Assembly (NCBI GenBank): GCA_022823365.1
Contig: JAJDXG010000049.1
Location: 1-64,000, forward strand
DNA length: 64,000 bases
Reading direction: 5' to 3'
Source: Gemmatimonadota bacterium
GTDB lineage: Bacteria > Gemmatimonadota > Gemmatimonadetes > Longimicrobiales > Gaopeijiaceae
The notes under the pieces are model-generated. The model was not told the DNA's origin and did not search any database. It saw only the letters and a program-made list of their open reading frames with translations. Positions 36,287-43,668 of this stretch are shown one piece after another (position 1 is the stretch's first letter; each line of letters opens with the position of its first letter). Position numbers and translations under genes: made by a program.

Positions 36287-37198
36287 GTGACGCCAGGGAA
36301 ACCGGATCGCGCGGGAGCTACCCGCGCCTCGCGCACATGGGCGGCCGCAACGGCAGATGCCCGGCGCAGGGAGAGCCGCCGGATCCTCGTGGCCTCCATG
36401 GCGGCCTCCATCGCGATCCATGCGCTGGTCTTCTCCCTCGGGATCGCCCCACCCGCAGCAACCAGCCCGAATGCAGGGACGGCCCCCGACCTCCCCGGCT
36501 CCCGCACGCCATTCAACGTCCCTCCCGGCATCCGGATCACGAGAATCATCTCCGGCGAACCGGCCACGCGGGCTGAATCAACCCAGGCTGCAACCGAGGA
36601 GCCCGTGCCGGAACCGGCCGAAGCCGAGATGCAGGACTCGCCGGCACCCGAGCCGGACGATCCACGACCCGCTCCCGGCGTCGAGGCGCGAGTACCGTCG
36701 CCCACGGGCGGACCTGTGCTCCCGCGAGCCTCGGGATCGACACCCGCCGCCCGGTTCAAGCCCCGGTTCACGAACCCCGCGCTTTGGCGGCGAATCGGGG
36801 ACATCCGTGCCGATTCGGAGCCGCCGAGCGTTAATCGCCTTCGCGGCCGCGTGGACGCTGAAGGAGCGCGATACGCGCCGAGCGACACCTGGGCGTTCGA
36901 CACGTGGGCGACTCAAGACGCCGCCGGACGGCTCTGGGGCGCCGCGCCGGGGGTGATCTACCTCGGCGGGCTCAGCGTACAGACCTGCCAAGGGCGCTTC
37001 GATGCGTCAAACTGCGGGTTCGGTGTGCCCGGCTGGCGGCGAATGGAATACCAGCGCTTCCTTCAAGCCGCAATGGAAATCGAGGAACAACAGCGGTGGG
37101 GAGACATCCTGGAACGCGGTAAGGCGATCGGTGAACGGCGGAGCGCGCAACGCCATCCTCATGGAGATTCAATCCCCGGTATTCGCGAACGCGATTGA
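36287..37198 (+). CDS. TonB-like N-terminal membrane-anchored protein, unrecognised
   Basis: A 303-residue protein. A basic cytoplasmic start, one transmembrane helix (ILVASMAASIAIHALVFSLG) and a proline- and acid-rich linker (EEPVPEPAEAEMQD) resemble TonB. The C-terminal 120 residues have no TonB fold that I recognise (WAFDTWATQDAAGRLWGAAP; two Cys in QTCQGRFDASNCGFG, probably a periplasmic disulfide). The GTG start overlaps a two-codon ATG frame. Its function is unknown, perhaps an envelope protein. Confidence 0.55.
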   Translation: MTPGKPDRAGATRASRTWAAATADARRRESRRILVASMAASIAIHALVFSLGIAPPAATSPNAGTAPDLPGSRTPFNVPPGIRITRIISGEPATRAESTQAATEEPVPEPAEAEMQDSPAPEPDDPRPAPGVEARVPSPTGGPVLPRASGSTPAARFKPRFTNPALWRRIGDIRADSEPPSVNRLRGRVDAEGARYAPSDTWAFDTWATQDAAGRLWGAAPGVIYLGGLSVQTCQGRFDASNCGFGVPGWRRMEYQRFLQAAMEIEEQQRWGDILERGKAIGERRSAQRHPHGDSIPGIRERD

Positions 37199-37234
37199 CA
37201 TGAACCAGCCAGCCGGCACCACGCGCCGCCTCTC

Positions 37235-38485
37235 TTACGGCCCCAGCGCCCCGATCGGAATCACGCTCACCCCATCCTCCCGCGTGTAGCCGTAGCCGCT
37301 GCTCACGATCACGCCGAGCGCTGCCGGCTCGCCCATGTGCTTCGGGTCCACCCGTTGCGTCAGTCGCAGCAGGTTGGCGGCGCCCGCGTCCGCTCGGCCC
37401 TCGCCGAGCTTGACCTCGAAGGCCGCCCAGCGACCGTCGTTGGCCTGTACGATCGCGTCGACCTCCAGACCGCCCTTCTCGCGGTAGTGGAACACCTCGG
37501 CGTCTGCGGCCTGGGCGTAGACACGCAGATCCCGGACCACCATCGACTCGAAGAGGAGCCCCAGGAAGTCAAGATCGCGGAGCAGCCGGGCAGGCGTGGC
37601 GCGGACGGCGGCCACGGCGAGAGCCGGATCCGCGAGGTGCCGGATCGGCTTGTTCCTCAGAACCGATCTCGATCTCAGATGCGTGGGCCATGCCTGCTGG
37701 TTCTCCACGATCATGATGCGCTCCAGCGCCCGAACATAGTCGGCCGCGGTGTGCTCCCTGATTGCGGACACGCCTTCGCCGGTGTCCGAGGCGAGGGTCG
37801 CTGTCGCCACGGGCGTCGCGACGTTCCTCGCCAGAGACCGAAGGAGCATGCTCACCCGCACAGGGTCTCGCTTTCTGCCGTCGCCATTGACGATGTCGAG
37901 GCGCCGGATCTCGTCGAGGTGATCCCTGTTGGCGCGGAGCGCCGTTTGCGTGCTGCGCCCAAGGTTGACGGGCCAGCCGCCTACGCAGATCAGCTCCGCC
38001 AGGTCATCGAGGAGGATTACGGATCTGCCTGCTCTGGCGGGCGTCCCCTCCAGGAGACCCGCCAGCGAGACTTCGCCGGACGAATGACCCAGTTCGAACA
38101 GCGAGAGCGGTCGCATGCGGAGACGCGTCAAGCGTCCGGCGCCGGTGTGTCGGGTGGCGTCGTCGGCCGGCACCGCCGACCCGGTAAGGATGAACTGACC
38201 CGGCTGGCGCCGATCGTCCACCGCCCTGCGCACGTGGTTCCAGATCGCCGGCTCCAGCTGCCATTCGTCGATCAACCGCGGGACGTTGCCGACCAGCACG
38301 CGGGCCGGTTCGAGGCTGGCCAGGCGTCGCGCCACATCGTCCACGTCGAGCCGCACTTCGCTGGCGGCGATCTGCTGCGCCGTGGTGGTCTTTCCGCAGG
38401 CCCGGGGGCCCTCAATCACGACTGCGCCGGTGGCCTGCAGGCGCTCGGCGAGTTCGCGGTCGACGATTCTGGGCTGGTAGGTCAT
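37235..38485 (-). CDS. AAA_14/DUF4143 family ATPase (second copy)
   Basis: A 416-residue ATPase with Walker A (GPRACGKTTTA), a Walker-B-like region (RVLVGNVPRLIDEWQ) and a sensor segment FILTGSAVPADD. The C-terminal DUF4143 part includes FLGLLFESMVVRDLRVY and the PD-(D/E)XK-like core VFHYREKGGLEVDAIV-ANDGRWAAFEVKLG. It is only distantly like the ATPase at 20610. Four exact-period 23-bp repeats lie upstream (38566-38657). Function unknown; possibly a DNA-associated or toxin-antitoxin-like element. Confidence 0.83.
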   Translation of the reverse strand: MTYQPRIVDRELAERLQATGAVVIEGPRACGKTTTAQQIAASEVRLDVDDVARRLASLEPARVLVGNVPRLIDEWQLEPAIWNHVRRAVDDRRQPGQFILTGSAVPADDATRHTGAGRLTRLRMRPLSLFELGHSSGEVSLAGLLEGTPARAGRSVILLDDLAELICVGGWPVNLGRSTQTALRANRDHLDEIRRLDIVNGDGRKRDPVRVSMLLRSLARNVATPVATATLASDTGEGVSAIREHTAADYVRALERIMIVENQQAWPTHLRSRSVLRNKPIRHLADPALAVAAVRATPARLLRDLDFLGLLFESMVVRDLRVYAQAADAEVFHYREKGGLEVDAIVQANDGRWAAFEVKLGEGRADAGAANLLRLTQRVDPKHMGEPAALGVIVSSGYGYTREDGVSVIPIGALGP

Positions 38486-38565
38486 GTTGGTACGGGCATT
38501 GGGGGTTGTCGGGCGCAGCCGCACGAGGACGGTAACCGTCGGGAGAGCTTCGGAAAAGATGTCAG

Positions 38566-38657
38566 CGTCAGATTCGGCATCGTATCAGCGTCAGAAATGG
38601 CGCACTACTGATGACAGCTTTGGCGCATCTTCAACGTCAGAAATGGCGCAGGCGGGC
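38566..38657 (-). repeat. Four 23-bp direct repeats upstream of the ATPase
   Basis: Units start at 38566, 38589, 38612 and 38635, exactly 23 bases apart. The conserved part is CGTCAGAAATGGCGCA (units 2 and 4 identical, unit 1 CGTCAGATTCGGCATC, unit 3 TGACAGCTTTGGCGCA). They lie 80-170 bases ahead of the ATPase start and resemble iterons or a cooperative operator. Confidence 0.75.
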
Positions 38658-38692
38658 GGGCGAGTTTCAACAGAAAACTCGCCTGCGTTTTT
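38658..38692 (+). terminator. Rho-independent terminator-like hairpin
   Basis: GGCGAGTTT and AAACTCGCC pair around a seven-base loop, followed by TGCGTTTTT, on the plus strand. No plus-strand gene lies immediately upstream, so it would end only a short transcript across the 23-bp repeats, or be fortuitous. Confidence 0.45.
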
Positions 38693-38745
38693 CGATCCCG
38701 GCGCCAATCAGGGCCCGGCAGGCGGCCACCCGCTGCGCGGTCCGC

Positions 38746-39342
38746 TCAGGAACGCTCCCCCGGCGCCAGGCTGAACGGTTCTCGCGCGAACACCCGGCGC
38801 ACCATCGGCTCGAAGAACTCGAGCGGCAGGGTGTCGTAGTCGGGGTCGAACGCGCACTGGTCCCAGCGGTGACAGAAGTCCACGGCGTCCTGATACCAGG
38901 GATGGTCGCGGTACCTGTCGCGTGCGCTGCGGTCGCCGCCGACGTGGTGGGCGTAGTAGTAGTACTGGAACAGGCCGTGGTGTCGGACGATCCAGTGGGT
39001 TCGCTCGGTCACGTAGGGGCGCAGCAGCAGCGCGGACAGTTCGCCGTGGCTGTGCGGGGCCAGCAGGTCGTCGATGTCGTGCAGGAGCGCCGCCACGACC
39101 ATCTCCTCTTCCGCGCCGTCGCGATGGGCGCGGGTGGCGGTCTGCAGAGAGTGCTCCAGCCGGTCGACCTGGTAGCCGGAGAGCGAACCCGACAGCTCGC
39201 GGAGGTGTGCCAGCACCCGGTCGGCGGTGCCGGCGGCGAACTCCTCCTCGAGATGGTCGAGCAGCTCGTAGTCCTCGCGGGTGCCGTCCGCCATGCGGGT
39301 GAAGCCCACCACTGGGCCGCCCGGCTTTGCCATATCGTCCAT
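38746..39342 (-). CDS. HD-domain oxygenase, TmpB/PhnZ-like
   Basis: A 198-residue HD-fold protein. The motif LEHSLQTATRAH, AALLHDIDD, a third His in APHSHGE and VRHHGLFQ give the metal ligands of mixed-valence diiron oxygenases of the PhnZ/TmpB type, which break the C-P bond of an alpha-hydroxyphosphonate. The GYQVDRLEHSLQ stretch is characteristic of that group rather than of HD phosphohydrolases. It is divergent from a TmpA-like hydroxylase 188 bases away, the classic partner. It may also be a general HD phosphatase; the pairing makes the oxygenase role more likely. Confidence 0.72.
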   Translation of the reverse strand: MDDMAKPGGPVVGFTRMADGTREDYELLDHLEEEFAAGTADRVLAHLRELSGSLSGYQVDRLEHSLQTATRAHRDGAEEEMVVAALLHDIDDLLAPHSHGELSALLLRPYVTERTHWIVRHHGLFQYYYYAHHVGGDRSARDRYRDHPWYQDAVDFCHRWDQCAFDPDYDTLPLEFFEPMVRRVFAREPFSLAPGERS

Positions 39343-39530
39343 TGCGCGTCACTCCCGCGATGAGGGCTCCTGGCCACGCAGCGTGCGCCGAAGCGGAGAG
39401 ATGTGTCAAGCGGGCGCCGGGCATCCCCCTCGGGCTCGGTGCTTGACTCGCGCAGCATCGGCGCACTCTGATAATCGATGGTGGCCGGGTGTGCTCCGCC
39501 GCGCTCACGACGGACCTGAGGAGGTCGACC

Positions 39531-40646
39531 ATGCATCACTCGATCAGCAGCCTCACTCGGAATGGCGACGCCCTGTCCGCAGTCTGGGCCGGCGGCGAAC
39601 GGACCGATCTTCCCTACCTCTGGCTGCGCGACAATTGCGGGTGCGCCGAGTGCCGGGTCGTGCAGACCACCGAGAAGCGATTCCACCTCTTCCGGGTCGA
39701 CAACGACCTGAAGCCAACGCAGGCCACCCTCGAATGCGCCGGATCCGCCGACGAGGCGATCTCGATCGCCTGGCCGGACGGGCACCGCACCCGCTACCTC
39801 TCGAGCGAGATCCACGGCCTGCTGAACCGGCCTGGTTTCGACCTGCGTTACTGGGGTGGCGGGTTCCAGCCGCGGAGGTTCGACTACCAGCGGTTCCTGG
39901 CGAGCGACCGTGCCGCCGCCGAGCTGATCGAGGAGTTTCTCCAGACCGGGGTTTGCGTGCTCGTCGACGCTCCAACCGAACCGGATTCGTCGGAGCAGCT
40001 CGCTGCCCGTCTGGGCCCGGTCCGCGAGGTGCTGTTCGAGCGCATCCACAACGTCATGGTCGACCCGAAGGGGTACAACATCGCTCACACGGGCCTGGCC
40101 GTCGCGCCGCACAACGACTTCACCAGCTACACCTGGCCACCGAGCGTGCAGGCGCTGCACATGCTGGTGAACGAGTGTGAAGGGGGCGAATCCATCGTCG
40201 TGGACGGCTTCGGCCTGCTCGACGGGCTGCACAGCGAGTCCCCCGACAAGTTCGATGCGCTGTGCGCGGTACCGGTGCCGTTCCGCATCTTCAGCGAGCG
40301 ATACGAAGTCTACGCCGCCAACCCCATGGTCGAGCTGGACAGCGCGGGCGAGGTCAGGCTGATGCGCTTCAACACCGCGCAGATGCAGGCCGTCCCCCTC
40401 TCGGAGCCGCGGCTAAGCGACTTCTACGACGCCTATCACGAGCTGTCCAGCCGCGTCAATGACGTTAGCGCGCAGGTGACCTTCCGGTTGGAGGGCGGGC
40501 AGGTCCTGCTGTGCGCGGGACACCGCGTGCTGCACGGCCGCACCGCGCTCCGTTCGAATGGACGGCGGCACCTCCAGGACGCCTACTTCGAGCACGACAA
40601 CGTGCGCACCCACCTCAGGTGGCTGCACCTCAGCGGCCGGATCTGA
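39531..40646 (+). CDS. Fe(II)/2-oxoglutarate hydroxylase, TmpA/gamma-butyrobetaine-hydroxylase-like
   Basis: A 371-residue dioxygenase. The N-terminal zinc-binding domain is present (LWLRDNCGCAECRVVQ with a following His), as in gamma-butyrobetaine hydroxylase. The C-terminal TauD-like domain has the H-x-D pair in VAPHNDFTSY and the distal His with the 2-oxoglutarate Arg in CAGHRVLHGRTAL. TmpA hydroxylates the alpha carbon of trimethylaminoethylphosphonate, and TmpB then releases phosphate and glycine betaine. The ATG has GAGGAGGT upstream. A carnitine-type substrate cannot be excluded. Confidence 0.8.
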   Translation: MHHSISSLTRNGDALSAVWAGGERTDLPYLWLRDNCGCAECRVVQTTEKRFHLFRVDNDLKPTQATLECAGSADEAISIAWPDGHRTRYLSSEIHGLLNRPGFDLRYWGGGFQPRRFDYQRFLASDRAAAELIEEFLQTGVCVLVDAPTEPDSSEQLAARLGPVREVLFERIHNVMVDPKGYNIAHTGLAVAPHNDFTSYTWPPSVQALHMLVNECEGGESIVVDGFGLLDGLHSESPDKFDALCAVPVPFRIFSERYEVYAANPMVELDSAGEVRLMRFNTAQMQAVPLSEPRLSDFYDAYHELSSRVNDVSAQVTFRLEGGQVLLCAGHRVLHGRTALRSNGRRHLQDAYFEHDNVRTHLRWLHLSGRI

Positions 40647-41521
40647 AGATCCAGGCCGCGCTCCGCGACCTGGCCCTCCGCGCATCGGTGGAGATCCTGC
40701 CCGGTCAGCTACCGTCTCCGGAGGTCCTCGCCGGCCATCTCCCGCGCGCGACCTCCGTCTACATACCGTACCCTCCGAAGGGCCGGTGGCCGGACACGAT
40801 CGCCGCCTGCGAACAGGCGCTGGCGGCGGGCATGAAGCCGGTGCCGCACCTGCCGGCGCGATCGGTGCGCAGCGCGCGCGCTCTCGACGACTGGCTGGCC
40901 AGCGTGGTGGAGACGGGAGTGGACTCCCTGATGCTGATGGCCGGCGACCGCGCCACGCCCGCCGGCCCATACCCCGATACGCCGGCCCTGCTCGACTCCG
41001 GGCTCCTGGCCGAGCACGGTCTGCGGCGGCTCGGCGTCACCTCGTATCCGGAGGGGCACCCGCTCATCGGCCAGGCCGATCTCGATGAAGCACTCCGGCG
41101 CAAGAGGGAATACGCGCGGGCAACGGGTTCGGAGCTGTGGATCGTGACCCAGTTCGTGTTCTCGCCCTCCCCGGTGCTCGCCTGGCTGGCGCGGATGCGG
41201 GACGCGGGTTGCACGCTGCCGGTTCGCATCGGGCTGCCCGGGCCGGTCGCACTGGGCGCTCTGATCGGCTACGCGGTCCGCTCCGGCGTCGTGGCGTCCG
41301 CGCGGGCGTTGAAACGCAAGCCCGGCATCGCGCGGCTGGCGGGCAGATGGTCGCCGACTCCCATCGCGCTTGCGCTGGCCCGGCACCTGGCCGCCCGCGA
41401 GAATACGCCTGCCCTCGACATCCATCTGTTCACCTTCGGGGGACTTGCGGATGCCGCCGAATGGCTGTCGAAGCTGCGGAAATCCGACGGATTGGCGGCT
41501 TGTCCGCCAGGAACCAGCTGA
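40643..41521 (+). CDS. Methylenetetrahydrofolate reductase-like protein
   Basis: A protein of about 292 residues with the MetF-type TIM-barrel pattern: first strand ASVEILPGQ, then SVYIPYPPKG, VDSLMLMAGDR, LRRLGVTSYPEGHPL, ELWIVTQFVFSP and LPVRIGLPGP. It probably handles folate one-carbon units. No ATG fits: a CTG overlapping the TGA of the hydroxylase (CTGA) gives the full first strand; GTG 40688 would cut it. Tight coupling to the TmpA-like gene suggests a role in using methyl groups from its product glycine betaine. Confidence 0.7.
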   Translation: MKIQAALRDLALRASVEILPGQLPSPEVLAGHLPRATSVYIPYPPKGRWPDTIAACEQALAAGMKPVPHLPARSVRSARALDDWLASVVETGVDSLMLMAGDRATPAGPYPDTPALLDSGLLAEHGLRRLGVTSYPEGHPLIGQADLDEALRRKREYARATGSELWIVTQFVFSPSPVLAWLARMRDAGCTLPVRIGLPGPVALGALIGYAVRSGVVASARALKRKPGIARLAGRWSPTPIALALARHLAARENTPALDIHLFTFGGLADAAEWLSKLRKSDGLAACPPGTS

Positions 41522-41557
41522 ATTGGCACACAACAGAGGGCTGACAGGAGGTATTCC

Positions 41558-43057
41558 ATGCGGCGTCGGACAAACACCCTTCTGATCGGTGCGGCCCTCG
41601 CCACCACGCTCGCGGGCTGCGCTCCCACCGGCGCGCCGCCCACCGGAGGCGACGGGACGCCAGCCCGCATCGACGCCATCTTCGCCGACTACGCCAGCGC
41701 CTCCGGGCCCGGCTGCTCCCTGGGCGTCATCCGGGACGGCCGCCTGATCCACGCCCCCGGCTACGGCACCGCCAACCTCGACCACGGCATCCCCAACGGG
41801 CCCGCGACCGTCTTCCGCACCGGCTCCGTCTCCAAGCAGTTCACCGCCGGCGCGATCGCCCTCCTGGCCATCCGGGGAGAGTTGGAGCTCGATGCTCCGG
41901 TCCAACGCTACATCCCCGAGTTTCCGGACTACCCCGACCCCCCCACGGTCCGGCACCTGATTCATCACACCTCGGGGGTGCGCGACTACCTCGTGCTCAT
42001 GTCGCTGGCAGGCAACCGGAGCGAGGACTTCTACACCAACCAGGAGGTCCTCGACGCGATCAACCGGCAGCGCGAACTCACCCCTGGGGCCGAGTACCTC
42101 TACAGCAACGCCGGCTATTCCCTGCTCGGCGAGATCGTGGCCAGGGTTTCCGGACAGAGCCTGCGCGAGTTTGCCGAGGCCGAGTTCTTCGGCCCCCTGG
42201 GCATGACCCATACCCACTTCCACGACGACCACAACGAGATCGTGCCCAACCGGGCCATCGGCTACGCCCCCACGGACGACGGCTTCCGCATCAACGTGAC
42301 CACGCTTGACATGGTGGGCGACGGCGGCATCTTCACCTCGGTGGAGGAATGGGTCGCGTGGGACCGCAACCTGTCGGAGGGCACCGTCGGCGGGCCCGAG
42401 TGGGTGGCGCTCATGCACGAGCGCGGGGTGCTCAACTCGGGCGACACCATTCCCTATGCGTTCGGCATCTCGCACGGCGAGCACCGCGGGCTGGCGACGG
42501 TGGGCCATACCGGCTCGTGGGTCGGCTACCGGGCGGCGATGTCGCGCTATCCGGAGGCCGGCTATTCGTTCGTGGCGTTCTGCAACCGGTCGGCGATCGC
42601 CCCCGCGACGCTCATCGCGAGCACGGCCGAGATCTACCTGGAAGACGGGATGGAGCCGGTGGAGGAGGCCGTGGACGACGAGGCCACAGAGGACGAGACA
42701 GCTGACGAGATGACGGCCGAGGCCGCGGAAGCGGATGCGTCGGAGGACGCCTCGGCAGACCGTGCCCCGCAGGATCGCTCCGACCCCGATGTGCCCAACC
42801 GCGCGCGCTACGCCGGCTCGTTCTACAGCGCCGAGTTGGATACCACCTATCGGATTGTGGAGGAGGGTGGTGCCGGGCTCACACTCCATGTGGGCCGCCT
42901 GGATCCGACCGCGCTGCGGGGTGAGTCGGACGGGGTGCTTGCGAGTGAGCGCGGGATGACCTTCCGGTTCTCGGAACTCGCCGGCGGCCGCTACCAGGCG
43001 ATGATGGTCGACGCAGGCCGGGTCAGGAACCTGCGGTTCGGGCGGGTGGAAGGGTAG
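41558..43057 (+). CDS. Class C beta-lactamase-fold serine hydrolase lipoprotein
   Basis: A 499-residue exported hydrolase. Signal peptide with lipobox LAGC. The SxxK nucleophile motif is in RTGSVSKQFTAGA, the second motif is YSNAGYSLLGEIV, and HTGSWVG replaces the KTG triad. Together they suit an esterase or D-aminopeptidase more than a lactamase. A long acidic linker (about 365-410) joins a small C-terminal beta-domain (YAGSFYSAELDTTYRIVEE). The substrate is unknown. Confidence 0.83.
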   Translation: MRRRTNTLLIGAALATTLAGCAPTGAPPTGGDGTPARIDAIFADYASASGPGCSLGVIRDGRLIHAPGYGTANLDHGIPNGPATVFRTGSVSKQFTAGAIALLAIRGELELDAPVQRYIPEFPDYPDPPTVRHLIHHTSGVRDYLVLMSLAGNRSEDFYTNQEVLDAINRQRELTPGAEYLYSNAGYSLLGEIVARVSGQSLREFAEAEFFGPLGMTHTHFHDDHNEIVPNRAIGYAPTDDGFRINVTTLDMVGDGGIFTSVEEWVAWDRNLSEGTVGGPEWVALMHERGVLNSGDTIPYAFGISHGEHRGLATVGHTGSWVGYRAAMSRYPEAGYSFVAFCNRSAIAPATLIASTAEIYLEDGMEPVEEAVDDEATEDETADEMTAEAAEADASEDASADRAPQDRSDPDVPNRARYAGSFYSAELDTTYRIVEEGGAGLTLHVGRLDPTALRGESDGVLASERGMTFRFSELAGGRYQAMMVDAGRVRNLRFGRVEG

Positions 43058-43064
43058 GGTAGGA

Positions 43065-43322
43065 TCACGCCACGTCGTGTTCCTTGATCCAGTCCCGCAG
43101 GGCGTGGTCTATCCGCGTCTGCCACCCCCGGCCTCCGGCCCGAAAATGGTCGATGACGTCCTGCGACAACCGGATGGTGGTAGATACTTTCGGCCGCGCC
43201 TTCGGGGGGCGGCCTCGACGTACGGACGCCTTGGCGAATTTCTGCGGCCAGCGACCGCTGGACAGGTCGGGTGCCGTGTCGGGGTCAAAACCTCCAGCCG
43301 TAGAGCCGTCGTTCTCTTTCAT
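43065..43322 (-). CDS. brnA: BrnA family antitoxin (toxin gene deleted)
   Basis: An 85-residue protein with a disordered N-terminus and the C-terminal ribbon-helix-helix of BrnA: KVSTTIRLSQDVIDHFRAGG and RGWQTRIDHALRDWIKEH. BrnA binds the BrnT RNase and represses the brnTA promoter. Here the overlapping upstream brnT is reduced to a 39-codon stub, so this is an orphan antitoxin that may still act as a DNA-binding repressor or in trans. Confidence 0.82.
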   Translation of the reverse strand: MKENDGSTAGGFDPDTAPDLSSGRWPQKFAKASVRRGRPPKARPKVSTTIRLSQDVIDHFRAGGRGWQTRIDHALRDWIKEHDVA

Positions 43323-43404
43323 TGGCCTTCCTCATGCTGATGATCCTGCGTGCACTGCCCCGGGCCGTCCTTGTGCGTTTCGCCTGGTCAAACTCGATCT
43401 GCAA
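43285..43404 (-). pseudogene. brnT remnant with large internal deletion
   Basis: The frame reads LQIEFDQAKRTR (first residue a TTG start codon), the start of BrnT, and jumps within a few codons to RRIISMRKANERERR, the conserved BrnT end, in the same frame. It continues over the brnA start as native brnTA genes do (overlap). The RNase core of about 55 residues is missing, so the toxin cannot be active. An in-frame deletion is the simplest explanation. Confidence 0.75.
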
Positions 43405-43433
43405 TTAATGTTACTACAAAAAAGGGTTGTCAA
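43405..43433 (-). promoter_or_regulatory. Likely brn promoter
   Basis: Minus-strand TTGACA (43433-43428) and CATTAA (43410-43405) with a 17-base spacer in a locally AT-rich stretch. If the -10 is right, transcription begins at about the brnT remnant start, so the promoter would mainly serve brnA. The distance from the start is unusually short, so this is tentative. Confidence 0.4.
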
Positions 43434-43668
43434 TAACGTTCCGCCCGCTGGGCTCTCAGCCCCCTCCAACCTGGGCGAAGAGCAGGGGCGACCGAATGGC
43501 TGAATGGGAGCACCCCTGACAGACAGGCGAGAGTACAATTCCCGCGCGCATCCGCGTACTCTTGTGGCGCAGTTCGTGCAGGATCCGGGGGGCGATGCCA
43601 AGTCCGCCGGTGCGGCGGAGCCGGGCTCGCCAGGCCTGTCAGTGGCAACCGGGAGGGACGTGGACACG

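Noticed and set aside
38566-38657. 23-bp repeats as a possible CRISPR
   Set aside because: Units follow directly with no unique spacers and only four copies; no cas gene nearby.
41558-43057. True beta-lactamase conferring resistance
   Set aside because: The SxxK and YSN motifs fit class C fold, but HTG and the long acidic tail match the broad serine hydrolase group, so resistance cannot be claimed.
43530-43562. Inverted repeat AGAGTAC/GTACTCT upstream of the TonB receptor
   Set aside because: Seven-base arms with a 19-base loop occur often by chance, and no promoter elements line up with it.
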